A DNA stretch of 64,000 nucleotides from Apostichopus japonicus (taxonomy: Eukaryota; Echinodermata; Holothuroidea; Aspidochirotida; Stichopodidae). The notes under the pieces are model-generated. The model worked only from the letters and a program-made list of their open reading frames with translations. It made no database searches and was not told where the DNA came from. Each line of letters starts with the position of its first letter. Position 1 is the stretch's first letter. Shown piece after piece: positions 47,401 through 55,403 of the stretch. The stretch lies in assembly GCF_037975245.1 (NCBI RefSeq), contig NC_092565.1, forward strand, positions 10,410,499 through 10,474,498. Reading direction: 5' to 3'. The position numbers and the translations under genes are program-made.

Positions 47401-48123
47401 ACAATTTTGGAACGTTTGGAACGAGAAATTAGAATGACATATGATGAGTTATTTAGAAAGAAATTCGATCTGGCTGTAAGATTACACCCAAACATTCAAT
47501 AAATGGAGCAATGCCACAATGACAGGGCATTTCACTGTATTAATTATTTCTGTTTCTCTTTTGTCTCTCTCATTTTCTCTTTTATTTCTTCTTTTTCTCT
47601 TGTTATGTGAGCTACATTGAAGGCCCACAATCAATCAATGTATGTGTCCAGCAAGATATGCGGTCAATGCGGTAAAGATTGTCCAGGGAATAACTTTTTT
47701 GGTAGCAGCTTCAAAGTCTCTGAATTTTGTCTCTGTTATAAAGTACTTTGGTTGCTGTATACAAGAAGTGATTTACATCTTTGCATAATTTGTATAGCAA
47801 TTTTGCGATGAGATACTGGATAAATTATTCACTGTTGTCACTTTTGCATAACTTGGACCCATCAGCCATGACAGATACTGACGAAAGATATGAATCTTAA
47901 GGCCTATTTATCCATAGTCAACACAAATACTGACATCTAGGCCTACTTATTTTCTTGATATGGCAAAAGGAGAACATACGTCGTCATCTGAATCATCCAT
48001 GGCCTCAATTTCTTCTCCAACTCTATTGAAAGACTGGGATATCGTTGGCTGCAACTTAATATTGGACTTGCTTGTTTCTAGGCTCAAAGGTGGAAACTTG
48101 GGGGTTTTCTTCTTTCTACCCAT
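23663..48123 (-). CDS. UIMC1: RAP80/UIMC1 homologue, BRCA1-A complex ubiquitin reader (spliced, 13-14 exons)
   Basis: RAP80 binds K63-linked ubiquitin (and SUMO) at DNA breaks and brings the Abraxas/BRCC36/BRCA1-A complex there, in the nucleus. Exons (high to low): 48123-47980, 45899-45818, 45369-45323, 43781-43542, 42557-42249, 40692-40619, 39868-39611, [37606-37603 hypothetical], 36880-35861, 35138-34919, 27973-27931, 26915-26706, 25524-25303, 24023-23663. With the 4-nt exon the frame is open for about 1077 residues (human 719). Visible in order: basic N-terminus; SIM-like VQIL after DDSDDD (about 49-52); UIM (about 85-101, REEAELQRAIELSRKEA); long acidic stretches; Abraxas-interacting region (about 391-425, YCPPSGVPEDYS); UBZ-type finger C773/C776/H788/C792; second finger C904/C907/H919/H923; C-terminal SPIKSYQSI and IDFKNQF; RG-rich tail. 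This order matches vertebrate RAP80. Only one UIM is clear, where human has two. The link between exons at 39611 and 36880 is unsettled. Confidence 0.88.
24400..24850. repeat. SINE-like family, copy 3 (UIMC1 intron 12)
   Basis: Contains TTGTCTTTTCACGTTTTCTA, ATACAGCATTTGCAAACCC (ACTTCAGCATTTGCAAAACC in copy 1) and TATGATATCTCCCAAATGGA (CTGTGATATCTCCTACATGG in copy 2). Confidence 0.5.
25303..25524 (-). CDS. UIMC1: UIMC1 exon 12 (second zinc finger)
   Basis: Acceptor TTTCACAAG, donor GTTTGT (weak), phase 2 in and out. Encodes IPRKRRGIKEAREEERMEKC and FLCQKLIQKDEYLSHVKQH: CxxC-x11-H-x3-H. Human RAP80 has CYLCKSLVPFREYQCHVDSC here, so the last ligand is His instead of Cys. A stronger GTAAGA donor six bases downstream would break the frame with the last exon. 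Confidence 0.8.
26706..26915 (-). CDS. UIMC1: UIMC1 exon 11 (spacer between zinc fingers)
   Basis: Acceptor TCTCCTCAG, donor GTAAGTG, phase 2 in and out. Encodes TSLTDRCLPSTTSHEND, a helical-looking LDHLDAAILQMVENKE, and basic ASKKPRPKMSRSLR. No human counterpart recalled; it lengthens the spacer between the two fingers. Confidence 0.75.
27931..27973 (-). CDS. UIMC1: UIMC1 exon 10 (43 nt, GC donor)
   Basis: Acceptor TTACTGCAG, phase 1 in; encodes DEVDINAPVAEEPKR. The donor is GAG|GCAAGT, a GC-AG intron. Phase 2 out fits the next exon exactly, which supports use of the GC donor. Confidence 0.72.
29340..29755. repeat. Degenerate minisatellite, GTGTAGGCTATAGATAA-type unit
   Basis: About 20 imperfect units of 15-25 bases around GTGTAGGCTATAGAT, in UIMC1 intron 9. 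Confidence 0.85.
29887..29906. repeat. UIMC1: 20-base G homopolymer (UIMC1 intron 9)
   Basis: Twenty consecutive G on the plus strand (C on the transcribed gene's sense strand). Possible G-quadruplex or assembly-difficult site. Confidence 0.97.
30988..32082. repeat. 20-bp minisatellite, about 54 copies (UIMC1 intron 9)
   Basis: Unit TATTTTGATATGCTGTACGG, with variants (TTTCCATATG, TAAAGCGTTA). Higher-order 120-bp copies are visible (31081-31200 vs 31201-31320). On the minus strand the unit has no stop in any frame, giving a 363-residue open frame that is not a gene. Confidence 0.98.
34919..35138 (-). CDS. UIMC1: UIMC1 exon 9 (UBZ-type zinc finger)
   Basis: Acceptor TTATTTAG, donor GTGAGT, phase 0 in and 1 out. 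Encodes IECPLCGQRYPVSTIEAHA and then SECDG: CxxC-x11-H-x3-C, closely matching the human finger CPLCDQGFPPTKIERHAMYC. The fold is a UBZ4-like zinc finger. Confidence 0.9.
35861..36880 (-). CDS. UIMC1: UIMC1 large exon 8 (Abraxas-interacting region)
   Basis: 340 codons, acceptor TTCCTCAG, donor GTAAGT, phase 0 both ends. The start (VMPLYCPPSGVPEDYSVAI and then LQMFQCYLRQLRR) aligns with the human Abraxas-interacting region (FWGIPFCPDGVDPNQYTKV). The rest is Ser/Pro/Arg-rich and disordered, with DESDDDFELAN echoing the DDDFVLA motif of exon 6. Confidence 0.88.
37603..37606 (-). CDS. UIMC1: Hypothetical 4-nt micro-exon linking UIMC1 exons 7 and 8
   Basis: The four bases AAAG sit between TTTTACAG and donor GTTAGT, behind a long pyrimidine tract (about 37645-37660). 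Four bases is the right remainder to join phase 2 (exon 7) to phase 0 (exon 8), giving R-K. I found no other short candidate that avoids a stop. Transcript evidence is required. Confidence 0.25.
38860..39465. repeat. Interspersed repeat with terminal 28-nt palindrome (UIMC1 intron 7)
   Basis: About 150-bp internal units share TGACCTTTGACC, GAACACCC and GTGACCAAGTTTCAT / GTGTCCAAGTTTCAT. It ends in the near-perfect palindrome AGCTCACACCAGCATGCTGG-TATGAGCT (39434-39461). A matching AGCTCATACC lies inverted at about 38340, so the element may begin near 38320. Class not assigned; no target duplication found. Confidence 0.6.
39611..39868 (-). CDS. UIMC1: UIMC1 exon 7 (basic patch, acidic tail)
   Basis: Acceptor CTTTGTAG, donor GTAAGG, phase 2 in and 2 out. 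Encodes NEFRKSSRLSRRKRKR, a likely nuclear localisation patch, then an acidic disordered stretch ending DEEGLKDR. The next clear exon (36880) needs phase 0, so another piece is missing between them. Confidence 0.75.
40619..40692 (-). CDS. UIMC1: UIMC1 exon 6 (DDDFVLAVE, possible degenerate UIM)
   Basis: Acceptor AACTACAG, donor GTAAGT; phase 0 in, 2 out. Encodes EVNMDTKVESS then an Asp/Glu run and FVLAVE. Continued by E-N in the next exon, the pattern (acidic)-F-xx-A-V-xx-N resembles a UIM with Asn where Ser is usual. Confidence 0.75.
40860..41345. repeat. SINE-like family, copy 2 (UIMC1 intron 5)
   Basis: Shares AGAGATCTTTGTGATGA, CTGAAACCTTTAAA and TTTTCTTTT with copy 1, and TGATGTCATATT, GATATCTCC and AATATGAC-type stretches with the copy at 24.4-24.85 kb. 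It ends near an (AT)n microsatellite at 41377. Confidence 0.5.
41377..41452. repeat. (AT)n microsatellite in UIMC1 intron 5
   Basis: About 76 bases of AT with one C interruption; follows SINE-like copy 2. Confidence 0.98.
42249..42557 (-). CDS. UIMC1: UIMC1 exon 5 (acidic, low complexity)
   Basis: Acceptor AACTTTAG, donor GTTAGT, 103 codons, phase 0 both ends. Starts REDIVGVDIDISG and contains EDEEVEEEEEETQLLEEV, followed by Ser/Glu-rich sequence. No domain recognised; the middle of RAP80 proteins is disordered and poorly conserved. Confidence 0.72.
43542..43781 (-). CDS. UIMC1: UIMC1 exon 4 (second half of UIM, acidic stretch)
   Basis: Acceptor TTTGTCAG, donor GTAATG, 80 codons in phase 0. 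Begins RAIELSRKEA, giving the invariant Ala and Ser of the UIM core (A-x-x-x-S). Then VKRQNDRQRPSVSSVKR and an acidic run (EEDEEDDDILLGEQDD) ending ILLDSDHE. Confidence 0.85.
44642..45116. mobile_element. hAT-like non-autonomous element (475 bp) in UIMC1 intron 3
   Basis: Flanked by GTGCAATC on both sides (44634-44641, 45117-45124). Inverted ends TAGGCCTGAGTCGGGTAGC and TAAGCCTGAGTTGGGTACC (16 of 19 match). It contains further GGTACC-type subterminal repeats. No transposase. Confidence 0.85.
45323..45369 (-). CDS. UIMC1: UIMC1 exon 3 (first half of UIM)
   Basis: 47 bases between acceptor TTTTGCAG and donor GTAAGTG, phase 1 in and 0 out. Encodes ELEQVLLQRREEAELQ, the acidic half of a ubiquitin-interacting motif finished by the next exon. 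Confidence 0.85.
45818..45899 (-). CDS. UIMC1: UIMC1 exon 2 (SIM-like motif)
   Basis: Acceptor CGACAG, donor GTGAGA; phase 0 in, phase 1 out. Opens with VQILNSD, which joined to the acidic DDSDDD end of exon 1 resembles the SUMO-interacting motif of human RAP80 (hydrophobic core next to acidic residues). Continues VRVERRKQLVNEHENKSK. Confidence 0.8.
46081..46317. mobile_element. hAT-like MITE (237 bp) in UIMC1 intron 1
   Basis: Perfect 8-bp target duplication TTCTGTAC (46073-46080, 46318-46325) and perfect 11-bp inverted ends TAGGGATGCAC / GTGCATCCCTA. Subterminal CCGG-rich repeats (CCGGCCGGAT, TCCGGTTCCGG) and a threefold TCTTTTTCAAAATC motif. No coding capacity. Confidence 0.92.
47980..48123 (-). 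CDS. UIMC1: UIMC1 exon 1 (coding start)
   Basis: Starts ATG GGT AGA AAG (MGRKKKTPKF), a basic start like that of vertebrate RAP80, and ends DDSDDD before donor GTATGT, phase 0. A polypyrimidine tract and AACAG acceptor end at 48129, five bases before the ATG, so a 5' untranslated exon probably lies further upstream. Confidence 0.82.
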
Positions 48124-48128
48124 TGAAA

Positions 48129-49659
48129 CTGTTCAAATGAAAAAGAGAAAAGATTGTTAAGTACTGAGCAACCATAAATTAAAAAATATGAAGCTGTTGG
48201 GTGGACAATTACTGAATTTGAAAAGAGGAACTCAGACACTTTGCAATGTTTTGACAGAAGTTCTATGTTCCAAATGATAATTCCATGTAATTTATATATA
48301 TACAGAATGTTTACCTAAAGACAAATATGGAAGGATATAGACAAGTTAGCCGTTACAACCATAAAATACATGGCCACTTGAGAGATGTATCCTAGCACCA
48401 GGATGGGCAGATACCCAGTTGACTCTATTCCCCACTCCGCTTCTGAGCGTCCACCTCAGAATTATTACTCCTTAGAGTTGGACTTATGATTCTTGTAAAT
48501 AAAACCTTGAACAAAAAATTACAACAGCATTATGTTGGCTTTTTCTCAAATTGAAGTCTTGGAGTTACATTTCCCCAGTCTGACATCCACTAATCCACTT
48601 AAGCCTTCAGGACATTTTTAAGGATATTGTCTAGTTTTCCCTTAGACAAAAAAACAAAAGGTAAGGCTTGGTTGTCTGAGGGACAACCAGACAAAGGCTC
48701 AAAGTGAATGCAGGGATGAGTGGAACTGATGGCAAAGTTGGTTGTCCAAATGTAGTTAATTAATAAAGACCAATATGTACATTGTGAAGGCCTAGGAGAG
48801 AATCTGTACTAAGTTTTGGTAAATAGTACACCAACTAGCAGTAGTACTACTAGGGTGATACCAATTACTAGGCCTACCAAATTAATTTAGACCAATAAGA
48901 TTGAATGGCATGAGGCCTTTATTAATAACACTGCACAATGTGAAACTTATAACTTACATTAAACACACTAGGCATGCAATACTACTGTTGATATGAAGTA
49001 CTATCTGTTACTAGTCCTTGTCCCTAAGTTTGTTCTTTCTCTCGGACTAAAGATGCCCCATGATTACATGAGTACAACAAGAATGCTCTTGATTTGTACA
49101 GCAAATCATTCAGCGTTGCTTAGCCTAACATAAAGACAGATAGGCTAGGCTAGAAGCAGCCGGTCGTTCCGTTCGTCAATGAAAATAGTGAGTAAGTTAG
49201 TCAAAATCTATACTTTAAACAAAATTAACACGAACATGAACATAGAGCAATATTTAATTCGACTTACTTGGGGTCTTTCGACATGGGTCGCTTTTGATCT
49301 GTTACTGTGTAAGATTGTCCCAAAGAAAATTGTCATGTGCAGAATTGAAATGTTTCGCGGCTGATAGTAGTCTTGATTTGTACAGTCTTGATAAATATGC
49401 AGTGCTCCCTCTCTCCGTGTTCTACTTGTGTGAGTCGTTTTCAAATTCCGTTCCTTGCTCGTAATTATACTTTCCCTGACAGCCAGTGGTGGAAGTTGTG
49501 GTGGTGGAGGGGTGATAACGCAAGCTGTCACCTTTGGCGCCAGCGCGATAGTTTTATTTGCAGATATTAATTGCACAAACCGATCATCATCATGTACAAC
49601 TATGCTTATGTTACTGGTAACTCACATTGGTGGGCCAGTCAAAAGTCACATTTTTAAAC
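48129..49659. other. UIMC1 upstream region
   Basis: The acceptor at 48129 implies that a 5' untranslated exon and the promoter lie here or further up; I cannot place them. No other gene recognised. Confidence 0.5.
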
Positions 49660-50088
49660 AAATGTCAGTAATGAGACATAAACCCGTGTTACATGAAAGA
49701 GATCTTTGTGATCAACAACCCCCCACAAACAGATAACCAAAAACTTTATAAAGTCATGTTTGGTAGCTGTCATGTTGTAGATCTGTGCCATAGTGCAACT
49801 AGTATCTGAAATCTTTAACTTTCTCCGTGTTTCTTTTATATTTCAGAAAGATCGTTTAAAGTGTTGACAATTAAACCGATTTCATCATAAGGGTCACGTT
49901 GAAAGGTTCAATAGCCTATTTTAACTTCAGCATTTGCAAAACCCTTCTCCATGGCAGAAAATAAACGTTATAATGAATAAATTGTCAACAACTCTGTAAC
50001 TGGACGACATACATTAATCTTGGAGTGACTCGAACTCGGGACATTATGATTGAAAGGCAGCGGCGTTCAACCACTGAGCTAACACTCC
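49660..50088 (-). repeat. tRNA-headed SINE-like element, copy 1 (upstream of UIMC1)
   Basis: Reading the minus strand, a tRNA-like head (50088-50022: A-box TAGCTCAGTGG, B-box GAGTTCGAGTC, acceptor GGAGTGT / TCACTCC) is followed by about 360 bases that recur at 40860-41340 and 24400-24850, e.g. the plus-strand stretch GAGATCTTTGTGAT and CTGAAATCTTTAA with TTCTTTT. The copies are diverged, so old. Confidence 0.6.
50022..50088 (-). other. tRNA-like sequence, head of a SINE-like element
   Basis: 67 bases with good A and B boxes and an acceptor stem pairing at 6 of 7 positions. The anticodon arm does not pair, so it is not a working tRNA. Confidence 0.6.
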
Positions 50089-50537
50089 ACTAAAGTCTGC
50101 TCCGTACAGGTTCTAATTTCAATGTACTGATAAGTTCTTGAATGAGTATATATGTAAATAAACAACTGTGTCATTTTCATGCTCAAAGTACATCAAATAA
50201 CCTTTAAATACCAAATATCGAGTAACTTCTTTAATGCAATTCGTCACATAGAATTTAGGTTGGGCAACAATATACCCAAGATGATATTCTATCGATAACT
50301 TTGAACTATAAAGAGTTATCTTTGATAAAACTTTATTCAAATAAGTTAACATTACTAGCGTTCCGTCTAAAATTTGCATAATTGATTAGTATTGAGTGCA
50401 TAGTTATTTTAATGCATTATACTGATAGCTTTCTTTCTGGATTTTTTTAAATCTCTCTTTCTTAGTGTCTTAATGTGTTGACAACTGGGATATACAATCT
50501 GCGTGTAATAAATTGATAACTCAAAGCCTATCTTCGG

Positions 50538-50580
50538 CCAATCAGGAACAAGTTTCAGGGCGTGAATTACCTATATATAT
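50538..50580 (+). promoter_or_regulatory. CCAAT box and TATA box of the candidate secreted-peptide gene
   Basis: CCAAT at 50538-50542 and CTATATATAT at 50571-50580, about 30 bases apart, 130 bases before the ATG at 50711. The expected transcription start is near 50600-50610. The spacing is that of a classical promoter, but the window is AT-rich, so the TATA alone would mean little. Confidence 0.5.
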
Positions 50581-50710
50581 TGCTAGTTTTGTTTGCATTA
50601 CTCTCAAGATAGAAGTACTGTAGCCAATAGAGCCGAATGTCAGTCTTAGTGTTCTCTAACCAACTCACACAGGAACGAAGCACTCAATTTTTGCCGTACT
50701 TTAATTCAAG

Positions 50711-50765
50711 ATGAAGATTTCTCTGTTGTTTTTCGTCCTCGCTGCGGTGTGCGTCACAGTTTCTA
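50711..50765 (+). CDS. Signal-peptide exon
   Basis: M-K, then a hydrophobic core [11 protein letters not shown] and small residues VS/S before the intron: n-, h- and c-regions of a secretion signal. An intron right after the signal peptide is common in genes for small secreted animal peptides. The intron opens with a (AT)n run about 25 bases inside. Confidence 0.6.
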
Positions 50766-50789
50766 GTATGTATACCGAGAAGAAAACGT

Positions 50790-50888
<99 letters not shown>

Positions 50889-52090
50889 TATTAAAATTTA
50901 AATTTAACTGTAAAGGATTCGATCAATCAAGGTAGCGTGGAATTTTATTTTTAAATCATGGGTACGGGAGACGATGGTTGTGGTGAAAAATACAGTTTTC
51001 CCACAATCGAGGATCTCTTCGTCATGGGATTCAGTTTCCCGATTTTGTTCAGAAACTTTCCTCAAAGTATTCGATTGATAGAGTGGAAGGATGGGTGAGG
51101 GGGTGGGGAGGGGTGGCTGTGATTAAGAAGTATTTAGTTCCACCCGACATTCAGTGGTCAAATTCCTTTGCCGTGAAAGGTTACAAATCTATACTTTTAC
51201 ACAAATTAAGTTGTCAAACATTATTATTTGCTGTTCAAGCAAATTAAAGCAAATCCTGTAGTAAACAACTTCATTATTCCAGATATTTCCACTCTTATGA
51301 ATACATATTTCAAAATATCATGAAGGAAATCTGTGACTTTCAAAATATTTTCTCTACAATTTGATTTACCTCTTTGTGAATTGCTATTCGTAGTCTAAAC
51401 TTATTTCTTTCTTCTCATCTTTCATTTTCCTATACTCTTTGCACGATGACAGTGTCAAAAGCACGAGTGTTTTGTATTTTGTGTTTAACAATAATCAAAT
51501 TCAGACTTTTCTCAATTTCTTTTGCCCTCTTTAGGTATAAGCTTAGCTGGAGGTAACTATTACAATCGATCTTTTATTATTATTTTGGGGGAGGGGGGTT
51601 ATAGTAGGTAAGGATTCTTATTACTTTATCGATTATCTGATGTTTGATTAAACGGACTGACTGAATGTAATAAAAGGAAGCATCCATTAAAAATCCGTGA
51701 AAAATAAGATTGTAGTTTTGGAGGTATCAGCAACTGACAGCAAAAATTATGAAAAAATACCTATATGTTTATATATATATACTTTTGCAGTACAATTTAA
51801 TAGAAATTAACCGCAAATATCCGAGAAAATATAACAATTACTTTCCCTTTTCATATTCTGCCAATTAGACCGTGCATGCATATGCTACAAAATATGCAAC
51901 GCCTAGCATGTGTTTGTGTTCGTTATTGATATTTTATTTCGAAAACTAACCTCTGTTCGGCATCTGTGGTATGAATTATTGCAACAATTAATGTTATAAT
52001 TCCATGTGTGTATCCATGAAGTTACATGGAGGAAGCTGTTTTAAATGTCTTTTCAGTTATCTTTGTCAGCTGACGAAAGAGTTCAAAGAG
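50711..52090 (+). CDS. Candidate secreted-peptide gene, 5' exons only
   Basis: Exon 1 (50711-50765) encodes [18 protein letters not shown], a textbook signal peptide, and stops at donor A|GTATGT in phase 1. Two tiny exons fit that phase: 51535-51552 (SISLAG, acceptor CCTCTTTAG, donor GTAACT) and 52070-52090 (ADERVQRG, acceptor TTTGTCAG, same donor). A CCAAT box and TATA box sit at the expected distance upstream. The two small exons share a duplicated 130-bp downstream intron segment. The mature peptide should be further downstream; one phase-compatible but weak candidate exon is at about 53094-53214 (acceptor TTCTTGTAG, ends NYAT-TAG). Family unknown. Confidence 0.5.
50790..50882. repeat. (AT)n microsatellite in intron 1 of the candidate peptide gene
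   Basis: About 93 bases of AT starting some 25 bases inside the intron, close to the 5' splice site. Length changes here could affect splicing. Confidence 0.98.
51541..51680. repeat. Duplicated exon-end/intron segment, copy 1
   Basis: From GGAGGTAACTATTACAATCG to GACTGAATGTAATAAAAGGA; about 85-90% identical to 52085-52221. It includes the donor of the first tiny exon. Confidence 0.88.
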
Positions 52091-52221
52091 GTAACTATTA
52101 CAATCGATCTATTATTTTTTGGGAGGGGGGGAGGGGATTTATAATAGGGAAGAATTCTTATTACTTTATCAATTATCTTATGTTTGATTAAACGGACTGA
52201 CTGAATGTAATAAAATGGAAG
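52085..52221. repeat. Duplicated exon-end/intron segment, copy 2
   Basis: Direct copy of 51541-51680, including the donor AGAG|GTAACT of the second tiny exon. Confidence 0.88.
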
Positions 52222-54059
52222 ATTGATAGCCATACAAATGACGCACAGCGTCCCTCCTAAAAGTGGAGGGCAGCATACTATAATATTAATCGGTATTCTG
52301 CCAGCGAGATCTGTCCATGGCTATTGGCAGAAAAGTAAGACTTGTTAATCCAAATGGAAGGGAGGTAGATGGGCTGGGCCTGCTAGGGCATCTACAATGT
52401 CCTCCATATCACAAAGGAGGGAAGACAATAAAACCTCTGATGAAATGCCATAGAATTTCTTTGAATGTTTACCCAAATGGCAGTGAGAGGGGGGGTGGGG
52501 GGGTGGTTGGAACCAAGTACTCAGTGAGGGCATCTACACAACAAGTTTGAGATTCACCAAAGCTGAACTTAAATACCGAGTATAAAGTTTGTTGAGAGGT
52601 TTTCAAATTTTGACCACTGAAGACCTCCTCCAAAACCATTAGAATGCATAGAATGCTAGATCTCACTAAGCAGTCACCCAACTATGAGATTCAATGAAGA
52701 TGCAGTTGATGAGAGGTAACTCACTTTTGGCCACTGGTGACCTCAGATGACCTCCACCAAAGGATCCCTTCAAGGGGCATCTTCATAGTACATACCAAGT
52801 ATGAGATTCATTGAAGCTGAAATTGCCAGGTTTGCTTATTTATTCACCCTAACCCTGAAGGGCATTTGTAAACAAAATATGAGGTTTACGCCAAGCTTTT
52901 CAGATCAGTTTTGTTTACAAGCAAATGTGTCATATATGCACACACTTACATCCATACACACACACACACACACAATCACCATTGCATGGATTTCCTTTGC
53001 TTTGAGAGAGGGGAAAAAATACCACAGAAAAAAAAAAACACCAATAACAAAATTAACACAAATATACATAAGGCATCACTTGTTTATTCTTGTAGAACTC
53101 TGCACAGAAAATGTTTTAAAGCTCGGTCAATTATCTATGAAAGAACTACATGACAAAATTTTACTTTACCAATTATCTTTTCCTTCTCCAAGTATAAAAA
53201 ACTATGCAACTTAGAGAACACCAAGGTTTCAATATCATCTTACCAAAGAGTGGAATTCAAGTTTTCATCTATAAAATGAGAGTTATTGCTATACTTTCCA
53301 TATAGGGTTGAACCAATAAATCTGTATGTGTGTTTTTCAAAAAAAATTCTCTTTTTGGATTCTCAATTGTTCTAAACAAATACTCCCATAAAATACTACC
53401 ATATAGGCAGGGACAATTAATCTACCGGAGTTGTCTTTTACAAAAAAAAAAAAATATTCTCTCTTTGAATCCTCAATTATTCTATATCAAAAACTAATAC
53501 TCCCATATCCCATACAATAAAAATGTATGTGTTAGCAACCAAATAAACATTGGAGAAACACTTTAAATCTACAAAAACATATTCTCCCGTTTGGTAATTT
53601 TACTAATCCTCTGCATCAGTAAATTACGTGACAACTGAACTTATTTTTTTCATTGTCTGTGACATCAATAGGTGAAAAATTAAATCCATCATTGTCTGTG
53701 TCTATTGTTTTGTTTTCTTCCTTTCTATTAAGGAACAAAAAACTCTTTGCGTAAAGTGGGTTGATACAAAACAAAATCTGTACCAAAAAATATCTCTTGC
53801 TAAGAAACTTACTGAAAAATAAGCCCCAAGCAATGCTACACATTACTCACTTATACTTGGTATTTAATGGAGTTGAAACCTTCGATATCGAGAGACCTAG
53901 AGAATCACACTTCTCTAAACTAAAGACCACCCCCACCCACATGTCAAGAAATAACATGGCAAAGCTAGTAAACATAACAAGAAAAAAAAGAATCATGCAC
54001 ATTCAATATGCAAGCACACATATAAGGACACTATACTAGATATATTGCTAGTACTGTCA
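52222..54059. other. Repeat-derived and unassigned sequence downstream of the peptide candidate
   Basis: At 52540-52830 three units share ATGAGATTCATTGAAGCTGA / GAGATTCAATGAAGATGCAG and TTTGGCCACTGGTGACCTC, an old interspersed repeat. At 53330-53500 two copies of AAAAAATTCTCTTTTTGGAT-CCTCAATT occur. A (CA)n run is at 52957-52973. Confidence 0.55.
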
Positions 54060-54520
54060 GTGAAAGGTCCAGGTTAGTAATTCCACCGTCCCACCATCTA
54101 AACAATCCCTGCTATAAACTGAAACAAACCACCATTTAGTTTCCACTAACCAACCATTTGAATTATCCAACTGACAAGACCATCCCTCTATCTGAACCAA
54201 CCAACCATCTAACACAGCTAACCACCAGGTCTAATTCGTGATATGAATGACCATGCCAACCAGAACCATTGCTCTATCCGAGCCAACCCACATTCTGGAC
54301 CGGCCCACCATCTGAACTATAGCCAACCACCAGGACCATGTCACCATCTGAAGAACCCACCCAACCTGAGCCATCCCTCAATCTGAGCCAACACACCCAT
54401 CTGAACGAGATAACCACTTGGTCCATATCACCATCTGAACTACCCAACCACCCCAGAATGATTCCTCTATAATCCGAACCAGACCACAATCTGAACCAAT
54501 CCACCATCTTAACGTTCCCA
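54060..54520. repeat. Degenerate CCATCTGAACCAACC repeat
   Basis: Some 20 imperfect units around CCATCTGAACCAACCAACCA, including AACCAC and CCACCATCT variants. Intergenic between the peptide candidate and WDR1. Confidence 0.75.
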
Positions 54521-54765
54521 TTATCTACACAATAAACAACTCACTGCCACTATGACTAGACACCTATGCCACCTCTTACAACATAACACTATACACTAGT
54601 ATTAGGGAAACCCTGCAGATAAGAATGACTGCAGTGTGTTTAATCACTGAAATGTAAAATTTACAGAAAATGTCCATGCAAGTTTATTTGCACCCCTACT
54701 ACTGGATGGCATTAGTTCAGTTTTGAAAACAAATTAATTCTTCATGATTATTGTTGACTCTTGTG

Positions 54766-55190
54766 ATATCATGCCAGAACTATCTCTATTATCTGCAGCT
54801 TAGGCTTGGTTGGAGTAGGTCGGCCACACCATGCAAGAACTATCTCTATTATCTGCAGTTTAGGCTTGCTCGGAATAGGTTGGCCACATCATGCAAGAAC
54901 TATCTCTATTATCTGCAGCTTAGGCTTGGTCGAAGTAGGTCGGCCACACCATGCAAGAACTATCTCTATTATCTGCAGCTTAGGCTTGGTCGGAGTAGGT
55001 TGGCCACATCATGCAAGAACTATCTCTATTATCTGCAGCTTAGGCTGGGTTGGAGTAAGTCGGCCACACCATGCAAGAACTATCTCTACTATCTGCAGCT
55101 TAGGCTGGGTCGGAGTAGGTCGGCCACAGCATGCAAGAACTATCTCTTTTTTATATGCAGCTTAGGCTGGGTCGAAGTAGGTCGGCCATG
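54766..55190. repeat. 60-bp tandem repeat, 7 copies
   Basis: Unit of 60 bases starting CCATGCAAGAACTATCTCTA and ending AGTAGGTCGGCCACA. Since 60 is a multiple of 3, each frame repeats a 20-residue unit and a 168-residue open frame arises. It lies 210 bases from the WDR1 stop; no start, splice or homology evidence makes it a gene. Confidence 0.95.
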
Positions 55191-55403
55191 TATATGTTTC
55201 TTTGTCTTTTCCTTTACGACAACTGACCGCAGAAAAAGGGTTAGGAACCTGACGTAGGTATTTTTTTAACTTACAAAACAACACAAAAACAAAAAACCAA
55301 AGTAATGATCAGGAAATGACTAGGTCAATTGTAGTAATATTTTTCTCTATGTGGGAGTAAAGAAAGCCAAATAAAAAAAAGCTGCTTTTAAATCATACAC
55401 CGA

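Noticed and set aside
50022-50088. Functional tRNA gene
   Set aside because: The anticodon arm does not pair, and the sequence is part of a dispersed repeat.
52057-52090. Longer form of the second tiny exon using the TTTTCAG acceptor
   Set aside because: Reads V-I-F-V-S then a stop; the acceptor 13 bases downstream keeps the frame.
54751-55257. 168-residue open frame on the plus strand
   Set aside because: Arises from a 60-bp tandem repeat; no homology, promoter or splice support.
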